DNA of 64,000 nucleotides from Coriobacteriaceae bacterium (lineage in GTDB: Bacteria > Actinomycetota > Coriobacteriia > Coriobacteriales > Eggerthellaceae), in the NCBI GenBank assembly GCA_015062685.1, contig SUUE01000002.1:221112-285111 (forward strand), written 5' to 3'. Both the position numbers and the translations under genes were made by a program. The stretch's first letter is position 1; each line of letters begins with the position of its first letter. The notes under the pieces are model-generated. The model was not told where the DNA came from. It saw nothing but the letters and a program-made list of their open reading frames with translations, and made no database searches. This document shows positions 16,854 through 25,109 of this stretch, piece after piece.

Positions 16854-18269
16854 ATGGATTTGATGACGAAACTCGAGATACTGGCTGACGCCGCGAAGTA
16901 TGACGTGGCCTGCACGTCGTCGGGCTCGGACCGCGGAGCGGTGCGCGGCAAGCTCGGCGCCACGCAGGCGGCGGGGTGCTGCCATAGCTTCACACCCGAC
17001 GGGCGCTGCATCAGCTTGCTCAAGGTGCTCATGACCAACGTTTGCGCCTACGATTGCGCGTATTGCTCGAGCAGGTGCTCCAACGAGGTACGGCGCGCGG
17101 CGTTCCAGCCGCGCGAGCTCGCCGACCTCACCATCGAGTTCTATCGGCGCAACTACATCGAGGGGCTGTTCCTCAGCTCCGGCGTCCTGCGCACGCCCGA
17201 CTACACGACCGAGCTCATGATCGAGTGCTTCCGCATCCTCCGCCTCGAATACGGGTTCAGGGGCTACATACACGCCAAGACCGTCCCGGGCACATCGCCC
17301 GAGCTCATCGACCGCATGGGTAGGCTCGTCGACAGGCTGTCGGTGAATCTCGAGCTGCCATCCCAGCAGAGCCTCGCGCTGCTGGCTCCGCAGAAGAACC
17401 GGCAGCAGATCCTCGCGCCCATGCGCCAGATCGCGGACAGCATCACCGACAGCAAGGAGTCGCGCGCCCTCATGCGGAAGCGCAAGCACCTCTACGGAGG
17501 CACGATCATGCGCATGGAAGAAGAGCTCCCGTTCGCGCCCGCGGGACAATCCACCCAGATGATCGTCGGCGCGTCCCCCGAGTCCGACTTCCAGATCCTC
17601 AACCTGTCCGCCGCGCTGTACCGCTCGATGTCCCTGAAGCGCGTGTTCTTCAGCGCCTACATGCCCGTCAACGACGACGCGCGCCTGCCGAGCACCGATG
17701 CCGTGCAGCTCAACCGCGAGCACCGCCTTTACCAAGCCGACTGGCTGCTGCGCTTCTACAAGTTCGACGTATCGGAGATCATCGACGAGCGAAACCCGTT
17801 CCTCGACCCCGATGTCGACCCGAAGGCCAATTGGGCGCTCAACCACTTGGATCTCTTCCCCGTCGAGGTTAACACGGCACCCTACGAAGCGCTCCTGCGC
17901 GTGCCGGGCATCGGCGTGCGCGGCGCGAAGATGATCGTGCGGGCGCGTCGGACGAGCGCTCTGCGCGAAACCGAGCTGCGCAAGCTCGGCATCGCGTACA
18001 AGAGGGCGCGCTTCTTCATCACCTGCAACGGCGCGTACGGCGGTGGCGGCGTGGCCTTCGAGCGAGAAGCCCTCCGCTCGCACCTCGCGTCGCCGATTGA
18101 CGGAGGAAAACATGGGAGGCGCGCCGACCGTGCGCTTCCCGGCCAGCTGTCCCTCTTCGGGAACGAGAGCTTCGCGTCTAAGGCTCCGGCGATTCCGGCC
18201 GCGCCCCAAAGGGAGATGGCGCTCGCGAACAAGGGCGACGCGCTCCTTCCCGAATGGAGCGCCCGATGA
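16854..18269 (+). CDS. Putative DNA modification/repair radical SAM protein
   Basis: 471 residues. The radical-SAM cluster motif CAYDCAYC is near residue 65, followed by RCSNEVRRAAFQPRELADLT. A helix-hairpin-helix-like segment (RVPGIGVRGAKMIVRARR) near residue 350 suggests DNA contact. It matches the family that is regularly coupled to a partner protein, sometimes fused to a uracil-DNA-glycosylase-like domain, whose reaction has not been established. Its stop overlaps the start of the partner gene (ATGA), so the two are translated together. Confidence 0.85.
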   Translation: MDLMTKLEILADAAKYDVACTSSGSDRGAVRGKLGATQAAGCCHSFTPDGRCISLLKVLMTNVCAYDCAYCSSRCSNEVRRAAFQPRELADLTIEFYRRNYIEGLFLSSGVLRTPDYTTELMIECFRILRLEYGFRGYIHAKTVPGTSPELIDRMGRLVDRLSVNLELPSQQSLALLAPQKNRQQILAPMRQIADSITDSKESRALMRKRKHLYGGTIMRMEEELPFAPAGQSTQMIVGASPESDFQILNLSAALYRSMSLKRVFFSAYMPVNDDARLPSTDAVQLNREHRLYQADWLLRFYKFDVSEIIDERNPFLDPDVDPKANWALNHLDLFPVEVNTAPYEALLRVPGIGVRGAKMIVRARRTSALRETELRKLGIAYKRARFFITCNGAYGGGGVAFEREALRSHLASPIDGGKHGRRADRALPGQLSLFGNESFASKAPAIPAAPQREMALANKGDALLPEWSAR

Positions 18270-19159
18270 GCGCGCCAGTCGAGCCGCTCCAAGATGTCGC
18301 GTACCTCTACGACGGAAGCCTCGAGGGGCTGCTCTCCGCCATCTTCCTCGCTTACGAGCGGCACGAGCAACCGTTGGACATCGTGCCCGAGCGCCTCTAC
18401 GAACCCCGGCTCATGCAAAGCTCCATCGTAGTCGAAACCGATTTCGAACGGGCCGACCGCGTGAGGCGCGGTCTCGTAAGGACTTGCGGCAAGGCCGCCT
18501 TCAACGCGGTCGTGAGGGCGTCGACGTGCGATGGCTACGACAAGGGCGCCGTCATCTACCGCTTCGTGCGTTATGCGATGTCCCGCCCCGACAGCTTGCG
18601 CGGCGTGCCCGTGCTCGACGAGCTCGCGAATCCGGCCGTTCGCGAGCTTCACGGGCTCCTCACGTTCGTGCGGAACGAATCGGAACGCATGCGCCAGTTC
18701 GTGCGCTTCGCGCATCTCGAGAACGGCGTGTGGTACGCGCGCGTGAGCCCCGACGCGAGCGTCGTGCCCCTGATCATGGGCTACTTCGCCGACCGCTTGA
18801 ATGACCAGCCATTCATCATCTACGACGAGGCCCATCACTTGGCTGGGGTCTACGACGGAACGTCATGGCAGCTCGTGGAGGGCGATGCCGTGAACGTGCC
18901 GCCCGCGACGGACCGCGACCGCCTGATGCAGGAAGCCTGGAAGAGCTTCTACGACGCGATTTCCATCGACGCTCGCTACAACCCCGAGCTCCGCAGGCAC
19001 TTCATGCCCGTCCGCCTATGGCGCAACCTGACCGAGATGCAACCGCGCGGTGCCGCTCAACGGAATCATGGCGATTTGCAGGCGAAACGAAGCGCCTGTG
19101 CTACAATCTCTCCTGCGCAAAAGCCAGCGTGGCTCAACGGTAGAGCAACTGATTTGTAA
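18266..19159 (+). CDS. Partner protein of the radical-SAM DNA-repair pair; C-terminus runs into tRNA-Thr
   Basis: Begins LYDGSLEGLLSAIFLAYERH and has FVRNESERMRQFVRFAHLENGVWYA, the pattern of the small DNA-metabolism protein always found beside the preceding radical-SAM family. The stand-alone version is present here, without a UDG domain. The family normally ends soon after the RLWRNLTEM-type segment. Here the frame continues 38 more codons through the tRNA promoter and stops at 19159 inside the tRNA-Thr gene. This suggests loss of the original stop codon. The ATG at 18266 overlaps the upstream stop; an ATG at 18254 is possible. Confidence 0.8.
   Translation: MSAPVEPLQDVAYLYDGSLEGLLSAIFLAYERHEQPLDIVPERLYEPRLMQSSIVVETDFERADRVRRGLVRTCGKAAFNAVVRASTCDGYDKGAVIYRFVRYAMSRPDSLRGVPVLDELANPAVRELHGLLTFVRNESERMRQFVRFAHLENGVWYARVSPDASVVPLIMGYFADRLNDQPFIIYDEAHHLAGVYDGTSWQLVEGDAVNVPPATDRDRLMQEAWKSFYDAISIDARYNPELRRHFMPVRLWRNLTEMQPRGAAQRNHGDLQAKRSACATISPAQKPAWLNGRATDL
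19099..19107 (+). promoter_or_regulatory. Extended -10 promoter of tRNA-Thr
   Basis: TGCTACAAT ends 15 bp before the tRNA 5' end. It lies inside the 3' part of the upstream open frame. Confidence 0.55.
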
Positions 19160-19197
19160 TCAGTGGGTTGCGGGTTCGATTCCTGTCGCTGGCTCCA
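19123..19197 (+). tRNA. tRNA-Thr (anticodon TGT)
   Basis: Acceptor stem GCCAGCG/CGCTGGC pairs perfectly. The anticodon stem ACTGA/TCAGT encloses TTTGTAA with anticodon TGT at 19155-19157. The T-loop is TTCGATT, and an encoded CCA ends the gene. Reads ACA threonine codons. Confidence 0.95.
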
Positions 19198-19207
19198 CGC
19201 ATGAACA

Positions 19208-19240
19208 GGGGGAACGCTTGGCGTTCCCCCTTTTCCTTTT
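19208..19240 (+). terminator. Terminator after tRNA-Thr
   Basis: Perfect 10-bp stem GGGGGAACGC/GCGTTCCCCC, loop TTG, followed by TTTTCCTTTT. Confidence 0.9.
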
Positions 19241-19263
19241 CAACGATCCGTTTCCGCTGCCGC

Positions 19264-20232
19264 TCATGCGACGCCCGTGCCGTCCCATGCGGGGATGAAG
19301 CTCTCCTCCGCTGCGGGGCCCTCCTGCCAGAAGTAGTCCTGCATGCCGAGCTCGTCCGCAAAATCGAGCAGCTCCTCGTATTCGACGTCGGGCACGCGGA
19401 CGCCCAGCTCGGGGAAACGCGCGAGCGACGCCTCGGGCATGACGGGCGTGTACTGGTTCATGATCGAGTAGAGCACATCGTCCCCGAAGCGCTCGAAGAG
19501 CATCCGCAGGGCGTCCTTCGACTGCTCGAGCGCGCCGGGCAGCACGAGGTGGCGCACCACCACCCCGCCCGTCATGCGGGGCAGCCCGTCCACCTCGTCG
19601 AAGCGCGGCTCGCCGGCGGTGCGCACCATGGCCTCTATGGCAGCGATCGCCGTTTGCGGGTAATCGGGCGCATGCGAGTAACGCTGGGCCAGACGGGCGT
19701 CCGCATACTTGAAATCGGCGAGGTACACGTCGACAGTACCCGCGAGAGCCTCGATAACCGGCACCCTCTCGTAGCCGGACGTGTTCCAGACGACGGGAAG
19801 GCCGAGCCCCCTGCCGCGCGCGATCTGCACGGCGCGCGCTATCTGCAAGCTGTAATGAGTCGGGGTCACGCAGTTCACGTTCAGGGCGCCCTGCGCTTCA
19901 AGGTCGAGGAACACCTCGGCAAGGTGCTCCTCACTCACCGCGATGCCGGCGTCGCCCGCGGCAATTTCAGCGTTTTGGCAATAAACGCAATGGAGCGGGC
20001 AGTTCACGAAGAACACCGTCCCGCTGCCGGCCTCGCCGGACAACGGCGGCTCCTCCCAGAAATGCAACGCGGCGCGCGCCACGAGGAGCTCGTTCGAAGC
20101 TCCGCACACGCCGCGGCGCCCTTCGCACCTCATGGCGCCGCAGAGCCGCGGGCACAGGTTGCAGGGGCTCGTGCCGATGCCCTCGATTGCGCGGGCGTCT
20201 CGCCCGATGCCGTTAGTTTGCGGAGTAGCCAC
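19264..20232 (-). CDS. PflX-type radical SAM protein
   Basis: About 322 residues. The radical-SAM motif is CPLHCVYC, preceded by an extra Cys-rich segment (CNLCPRLCGAMRCEGRRG). This combination is typical of the PflX group of activating-enzyme-like radical SAM proteins, whose natural substrate is not known. The frame is open far upstream but that part is a shadow of the next gene. The GTG at 20232, overlapping the upstream stop by 20 nt, is the most likely start, and no ATG is available near the conserved region. Likely co-transcribed with the gene at 20213-21193. Confidence 0.82.
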   Translation of the reverse strand: MATPQTNGIGRDARAIEGIGTSPCNLCPRLCGAMRCEGRRGVCGASNELLVARAALHFWEEPPLSGEAGSGTVFFVNCPLHCVYCQNAEIAAGDAGIAVSEEHLAEVFLDLEAQGALNVNCVTPTHYSLQIARAVQIARGRGLGLPVVWNTSGYERVPVIEALAGTVDVYLADFKYADARLAQRYSHAPDYPQTAIAAIEAMVRTAGEPRFDEVDGLPRMTGGVVVRHLVLPGALEQSKDALRMLFERFGDDVLYSIMNQYTPVMPEASLARFPELGVRVPDVEYEELLDFADELGMQDYFWQEGPAAEESFIPAWDGTGVA

Positions 20233-21193
20233 CGAAACCACCCGCGAAACCGAAGGGGTCGTCCTCGTCGTAGTCGTCGAAATCGTCGTATTCGCCTTCG
20301 TCGTCGTGACCGTGTTCGTGCTGGTGATCGTGATTATGACCGTCGTTGAACAACCCAGCGGCACGCGTCCAGTCAAGCCCGTTGTCGGCGCTTGCCTGCT
20401 CGTCGCGGTAGAGCAGCGTGAGCGCGGCAGGCGACATGTCGGCGCCGCCAATCACCGCGAGCACCTCCAGCAGATGCATCGTCGCCTCGAGCTGGGGAAG
20501 GATGAGCCCCTCGTCGTCGGCAACCGTCATAGCGGCCGCGACATCGCCCATGAACAGCTCGACCGTGTAGTCGCCTTCGAAATCGTCACTCGAGACGGAC
20601 ACGAGCATGCGCTCCGCCAAGGGGGATTGCGCCGGCACCGACGCAGCCTTCGCCTGCGCGCCCGCGGTAGCGAACAGCGCATGGGATTCCACGGCGCCGA
20701 GCACCTGCGCCGCAACCTGGGCCGTGCAGGCGGCCTTCGCAAGCTGCGCCATGCCGCACGAGCCCGCCTTCGTGACGGTTGCCGCGAACGACTTCACGAG
20801 CGCCTCGGCCTCGCCGAGCGCGCCCTCGTCGTCGCTCGCGAGGTAGGTCTGCACGTTCTCCCTCGCAAACGCCTCGGCCATGGAGGGATCAGCCACGACG
20901 ATGGGCGCTTCCACGAAGCGCAGGTCGTTAACCGTCGCCACGGCGGAAAGCTCGCGTATGAACGAAGGGGTGGACGGGGAAAGGTCCACGAGCAGCGCGC
21001 CTTCACGCGCCCGTTTCACCAAGCCGTCCGTCTCGAAGTACGCGTCCTCGAGCGCGCCCGCATGCGTGAAGTACGTGAGCACGGCATCCGCGGCGGCGGC
21101 ATCGTCCGATCGGCTCCACCCCAACGATTCGAGCCCGCGCGCGACGGCGCTTCCCACGACGGCGTTTCCCAGATAGGCAAATGTTCCAGACAT
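20213..21193 (-). CDS. NAD(P)-binding, 6-phosphogluconate-dehydrogenase-like protein with His/Asp-rich tail
   Basis: 326 residues. The N-terminal part (YLGNAVVGSAVARGLESLGW) looks like a Rossmann fold of the 3-hydroxyisobutyrate dehydrogenase type, with a weakened glycine motif. A helical all-alpha second domain follows. The last ~45 residues are extreme in composition: NHDHQHEHGHDDEGEYDDFD and then DYDEDDPF plus a Gly/Phe end. Such tails bind metals such as nickel or zinc. Catalytic function is unproven. The 3' end overlaps the PflX-type gene. Confidence 0.7.
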   Translation of the reverse strand: MSGTFAYLGNAVVGSAVARGLESLGWSRSDDAAAADAVLTYFTHAGALEDAYFETDGLVKRAREGALLVDLSPSTPSFIRELSAVATVNDLRFVEAPIVVADPSMAEAFARENVQTYLASDDEGALGEAEALVKSFAATVTKAGSCGMAQLAKAACTAQVAAQVLGAVESHALFATAGAQAKAASVPAQSPLAERMLVSVSSDDFEGDYTVELFMGDVAAAMTVADDEGLILPQLEATMHLLEVLAVIGGADMSPAALTLLYRDEQASADNGLDWTRAAGLFNDGHNHDHQHEHGHDDEGEYDDFDDYDEDDPFGFAGGFGGYSAN

Positions 21194-21320
21194 GATGGTC
21201 CTTCCGTTCTAACAAGTTGCGCCCATTGTAGAGCATCGGCAATGACGTGCCGCGAATGCAGAGGAACAACGCGCAACCGACTTCATATGGCCACAGGTCG
21301 CGCACGCGCCACGCGGGCCG

Positions 21321-21381
21321 TGCAAACCTCGCAGTTTCTTCCCTTCCTTGCAGCTGCATGGCAAAAACAGCGAGGTTTGCA
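21321..21381. repeat. Hairpin repeat, family B copy 2
   Basis: Arms 21321-21342 and 21360-21381, 22 bp with two mismatches, 17-nt loop. The arm starts TGCAAACCTCGC, and the loop side is TTTCTTCC/GGCAAAAA. Confidence 0.85.
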
Positions 21382-21455
21382 TGGTTCGCGTATGAGTCTA
21401 ATGCCGCTGAACAGGGCAAACGCAAATCTGGTTCACGAACAGGCCTCAAAATCAA

Positions 21456-21516
21456 TGCAAACCTCGCTGTTTCTTCCACGTGCCGACGAGGCATGGCAGA
21501 AATAGCGAGGTTTGCA
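21456..21516. repeat. Hairpin repeat, family B copy 3
   Basis: Arms 21456-21477 and 21495-21516 with nearly perfect pairing. The arms match copy 2 almost base for base, but the loop differs (ACGTGCCGACGAGGCAT). Confidence 0.85.
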
Positions 21517-21595
21517 CCTATTGCACGCCGCTTGAAGCGGGAAACCAAAGCGTCGCGAAGCCGCGCGCGTTCGCTCAAGGAAAACCAGCGGGAGG

Positions 21596-22525
21596 CTAGG
21601 CGCCCTTCACCTTCTTCGCGATGCGGTCGCTCACCGAAAGGTCCTCGCGGGCGTCCTGGCCCATGAAGGCAATGGCGAGCATGCCGGGGCCCACGTGGCT
21701 CCCGATGACCGGCCCGATGGAGGCCTCCAGGAACAGGACGGTATCGTCCACCTTGTAGAGCTCCTCCTTCAAGCGCTCCACGTCCTTGGGGCAATCGGCG
21801 CTGCCGATGACGATATGCGTGCCCGTGCCGAGCTCCGCCGCGCGGCGCTTGTAGTAATCGGCGAGCTGGCGGATGCCCTTCTTGCGGCCGCGCGCAACAC
21901 CGGCAAGGGAAAGCTTGCCGTCGAGCGAGATGTCCATCATGGGCTTCACGTCGAGCTTCGACCCGGCGAACGCTACGGTGGAGGGAATGCGGCCGCCCTT
22001 CTTGAGCCATTCCAGCTCGTCGAGCGTGAACTGCTCGTTCACGAAGAAACGGGCCTCTTCCGCCCATGCGGCGAGCTCGCTCGCCGTCAGGCCCTGAGCG
22101 CGCTGGCGCAGCGCCTCGAAGACGAGCAGGCCTTCCGCGATCGAAGCCAGGCGCGTATCGACGGCATACAGCTCGGCATCGGGGTATTCGGCCGACACCT
22201 GCTCGCAGAGCATCTGCGCGGTGCCGAAGTTACCCGACAGGCCGCTCGTGAACCCCAAGTAGACCGTGGGCACGCCGCTCTCGGCCGCGCGGACGAACGC
22301 GTCGTGCAGCACGGGAAACGGGATCTGCGCCGTGGAGCACGAGGCCCCCTTGCGCATGCGGCCGTAGAAATCGTGCGCGCTCATGGTTTCGAACATGTCG
22401 TCGAAGCGCTCCTCGCCGTCCATTATGAACGGGAAGCGCAACAGCTCCACGCCGGGCACGTCGATGACGGCCGGCGGCAAATCACAACAGGAATCGATGA
22501 TCACATTGCACTTAACTTCGGGCAC
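21596..22525 (-). CDS. DegV family fatty-acid-binding protein (second of a pair)
   Basis: 309 residues. It has the DegV start IDSCCDLPPAVID, the central TAQIPFPVLHDAF and FTSGLSGNFGTAQM segment, and FTLDELEWLKKGGRIPS toward the middle. DegV/FakB proteins carry a fatty acid to a FakA-type kinase; no fakA is seen in the window. It lies 27 nt downstream of another DegV gene, so the two form an operon. They are clearly diverged paralogues and may prefer different acyl chains. Confidence 0.9.
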   Translation of the reverse strand: MPEVKCNVIIDSCCDLPPAVIDVPGVELLRFPFIMDGEERFDDMFETMSAHDFYGRMRKGASCSTAQIPFPVLHDAFVRAAESGVPTVYLGFTSGLSGNFGTAQMLCEQVSAEYPDAELYAVDTRLASIAEGLLVFEALRQRAQGLTASELAAWAEEARFFVNEQFTLDELEWLKKGGRIPSTVAFAGSKLDVKPMMDISLDGKLSLAGVARGRKKGIRQLADYYKRRAAELGTGTHIVIGSADCPKDVERLKEELYKVDDTVLFLEASIGPVIGSHVGPGMLAIAFMGQDAREDLSVSDRIAKKVKGA

Positions 22526-22552
22526 GCGCCCTCCTCATCTCGTAACAGTCAT

Positions 22553-23455
22553 TTACGAAGCATACACCAGAGAAGCGGGGTCTACGGTCATCTTCCCACG
22601 AAGAGCATGCTCGCATTCGTAGACCACGCCGATCGCAGGCCCCACGTGCACGCCGATGCAGGTGCTCACGGGAACGACGGGCACCTCGCGCGACACGATG
22701 GGCTCGATGATCTCGCGCGCCCACTTGGCCGCCTCCACGGGAGACCCGATGTAGTGCACCACGATGTTCTTGAGGCCGAACTCCTCGATGTCCTCCTTGA
22801 GCTTTTCCGCGATCGCGTTCAGCGCGCGCTTCTGGGTGCGCACCTTCGCGAACGTGGAGGTCTCGCCGTCTACCACCGTCAGGATCGGGCAGAGCTTCAT
22901 GAGGCCGCCGAGCAGGGCGGACGCCGCCCCGATGCGGCCGCCGGCCTTCAGGAAGCGCAGCGATTCGGGGGTGAACAGGTAGCGCGACGAGAGCATGGAC
23001 TTCCCCACGAGCTCGCAGCACTGGTCGAGCCCGCAGCCCGAATCGCGGCCGGCGACGGCGGCGAAGACGGGCCAACCCTCGTCGAAGCTGTTGGACCACG
23101 TGTCGACGATGCGGTACTTGAACCCGGCATGGCGGGCGGCGACGCTGCGCGCCGCCCTCAGGGCCCCGTCCACCGTGCCCGACATCTTCGAGCTCATGAA
23201 GATGCCGAGCAGCTCGTCGCCCGCTTCGGCAATGCTCTCGAAGAGCCCCTCGAGCTGGCCCTGGGAGGGCTGGCTCGACTTGGGAATGTTGTCGACCATG
23301 TCGTAGATGTCCGTATAGAAGGCCTCGAGGTCCATCGTGGCGTCCTCGTACTCCCGTCCGTCGCGGTTGACGTACATGGTGACCACCTCGATGCCGTTTT
23401 CCCTGGCTACTTCGTGCGGAATCGAAGCCGTCGAATCCGTGACGATGCGAATCAT
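22553..23455 (-). CDS. DegV family fatty-acid-binding protein (first of a pair)
   Basis: 300 residues starting MIRIVTDSTASIPHEVARENGI, with SSQPSQGQLEGLFESI and RYLFTPESLRFLKAGGRIG, the standard DegV landmarks. Upstream partner of the DegV gene at 21596-22525. A cytosolic fatty-acid carrier is the expected role. Confidence 0.92.
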   Translation of the reverse strand: MIRIVTDSTASIPHEVARENGIEVVTMYVNRDGREYEDATMDLEAFYTDIYDMVDNIPKSSQPSQGQLEGLFESIAEAGDELLGIFMSSKMSGTVDGALRAARSVAARHAGFKYRIVDTWSNSFDEGWPVFAAVAGRDSGCGLDQCCELVGKSMLSSRYLFTPESLRFLKAGGRIGAASALLGGLMKLCPILTVVDGETSTFAKVRTQKRALNAIAEKLKEDIEEFGLKNIVVHYIGSPVEAAKWAREIIEPIVSREVPVVPVSTCIGVHVGPAIGVVYECEHALRGKMTVDPASLVYAS

Positions 23456-23543
23456 TATTCCCCCATTTCAGAACACATGCCGGATCGCTGGGCGAACCGC
23501 CTCGCGGCAACCCTGCGCTCGCCCCCGGCGTAACACCAAAAAC

Positions 23544-24998
23544 CTATTCGAAGCCCTTCATCTTGGCCACGAGCGCTCCCCTTCGCTCGAACAGGCCGCG
23601 TTCCAGGCCAACCGGATACGTGTGCGGGTTGAGAAGGCGCTTCTGCGTCTCGTCGAGCGTCTCGAGCCCCTCCATCGTGCGCCGGCGCGCCTCCATGGCG
23701 TTGCGCGCTTCCGCCTCGAGCACGCACTTGCCCGAGCGAGCGAGCGGCTTGAGAAGGGTCTCGTAGCGCTTCCCTGCGAGCTTCTTGCGGCGCAAGGAGT
23801 CGTAGGGGTCGACAATGACCTCCTTCTCGTTAACCGGCGCGTTCGTGTCGAACACCATGTCGCCGGCAATGCGCCCGTCCTCCGAGTAGTAGCGCCTCAC
23901 GTCGAGGACGCCCGGCGTCGTGAGCTTCTGCACCGACTCGCTGATCTTGATGTGGTCGACCCAGGCTTCACCGTCGCCCTTGCGCGTGGCCGAGAGCTTG
24001 TACACGCCACCGAGCGTGGGCTGGTCGTAAGCGCAGGCGAGCTTCGTGCCCACGCCCCAGCTCATCACGTCTACGCCCTCCTGGCGAATGGACCTGATGG
24101 TGTATTCGTCCAAGTCGTTCGAGAGCACGATCCCGCAGTCGGTGAGGCCCGCCTCGTCGAGCATGCGGCGCGCCATCTTCGAAAGCCATGTCAGGTCGCC
24201 CGAATCGATGCGGATGCCGGAGAGGCGCTCGCCGCGCTCGCGCATCTCGAGCCCGACGGTGATGGCGTTGCGGACGCCCTGTTCCACGTCGTAGGTGTCC
24301 ACGAGCAGCACGCAGTTGTTCGGGAACGACTGCGCGTACGCGCGGAACGCCGTGAGCTCGTCGGGGAACGACATGACCCACGAATGGGCGTGCGTCCCCG
24401 AAACCGGGATATCGAACATGCGCCCGGCGAGCACGTTGGACGTGGAAGCGCACCCTCCCACGACCGCGGCGCGGCTCGCCCACACGCCGCCTGCTGCGCC
24501 CTGCGCGCGGCGCAGGCCGAACTCGGCCACCGGCGCCCCTGCCGCCTGGCACACGCGCGCGCTCTTCGTGGCCACGAGCGTCTCGAAGTTCACGCAGTTG
24601 AGAAGCGGCGTCTCGATGAGCTGGCATTCCAGGATGGGGCCGCACACGCGAACGAGCGGCTCGTTGGGGAACACGGGCGTTCCCTCGTGGACGGCGTCGA
24701 TGTCGACCGACAGGCGGAAGTCCGCCAGGTACTGGAGAAAGCGCTCGTGGAACAGCTTGCCGCCGCCCGGCGCGGGCAGAGCCTCCAGATAGGCGATGTC
24801 CTCGTCGGTGAAGCGGTACGTCTCCACGAGCTCCGCCAGCTGGTCCATGCCGCACGCTATGGCGTAGCCACCCTTGAACGGGTAATTGCGGAAGTACATG
24901 TGGAAGCACGCCTGCGTGTCCCCCATGCCGTGGTCAAGGTAGCCCTGGGCCATCGTGAGCTGGTACAAGTCGGTCAGAGCCGCGTAATCTATGTTCAT
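23544..24998 (-). CDS. pncB: Nicotinate phosphoribosyltransferase
   Basis: NAD salvage: nicotinate + PRPP to nicotinate mononucleotide. The 484-residue product begins with ALTDLYQLTMAQGYLDHG. It contains FPNEPLVRVCGPILECQLIE, GTHAHSWVMSF and GIRIDSGDLTWLSK, the conserved PncB blocks. Normal length. GAGAGGGA precedes the ATG at 24998. No other NAD gene is adjacent. Confidence 0.95.
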   Translation of the reverse strand: MNIDYAALTDLYQLTMAQGYLDHGMGDTQACFHMYFRNYPFKGGYAIACGMDQLAELVETYRFTDEDIAYLEALPAPGGGKLFHERFLQYLADFRLSVDIDAVHEGTPVFPNEPLVRVCGPILECQLIETPLLNCVNFETLVATKSARVCQAAGAPVAEFGLRRAQGAAGGVWASRAAVVGGCASTSNVLAGRMFDIPVSGTHAHSWVMSFPDELTAFRAYAQSFPNNCVLLVDTYDVEQGVRNAITVGLEMRERGERLSGIRIDSGDLTWLSKMARRMLDEAGLTDCGIVLSNDLDEYTIRSIRQEGVDVMSWGVGTKLACAYDQPTLGGVYKLSATRKGDGEAWVDHIKISESVQKLTTPGVLDVRRYYSEDGRIAGDMVFDTNAPVNEKEVIVDPYDSLRRKKLAGKRYETLLKPLARSGKCVLEAEARNAMEARRRTMEGLETLDETQKRLLNPHTYPVGLERGLFERRGALVAKMKGFE

Positions 24999-25032
24999 GT
25001 CGCTATCCCTCTCGGTGTGGGCCGGCCTGCAT

Positions 25033-25095
25033 GTAGGGGCGCTCCCCGAGCGCCCGCTCCACCAAGGTTGACGGGCGCTCGGGGAGCGCCCCTAC
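25033..25095. repeat. Perfect 24-bp inverted repeat of family A
   Basis: Arms 25033-25056 and 25072-25095 are exact reverse complements (right arm CGGGCGCTCGGGGAGCGCCC then CTAC) around a 15-nt loop. The arm is the same sequence that occurs singly at 30169-30191. It sits between ricT and pncB and could act as a terminator-like structure, but no T-run follows. Confidence 0.85.
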
Positions 25096-25109
25096 GTGCC
25101 ACCTGGCCA

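Larger units (their letters stand above)
21194..21595. other. 402-bp non-coding region with two family B hairpins
   Basis: No gene is supported. Two near-identical ~61-bp hairpins lie at 21321-21381 and 21456-21516. Confidence 0.7.

Noticed and set aside
20233-20451. Long N-terminal extension of the PflX-type protein
   Set aside because: The extra Thr-rich part is the out-of-frame reading of the His/Asp-rich tail of the neighbouring gene.
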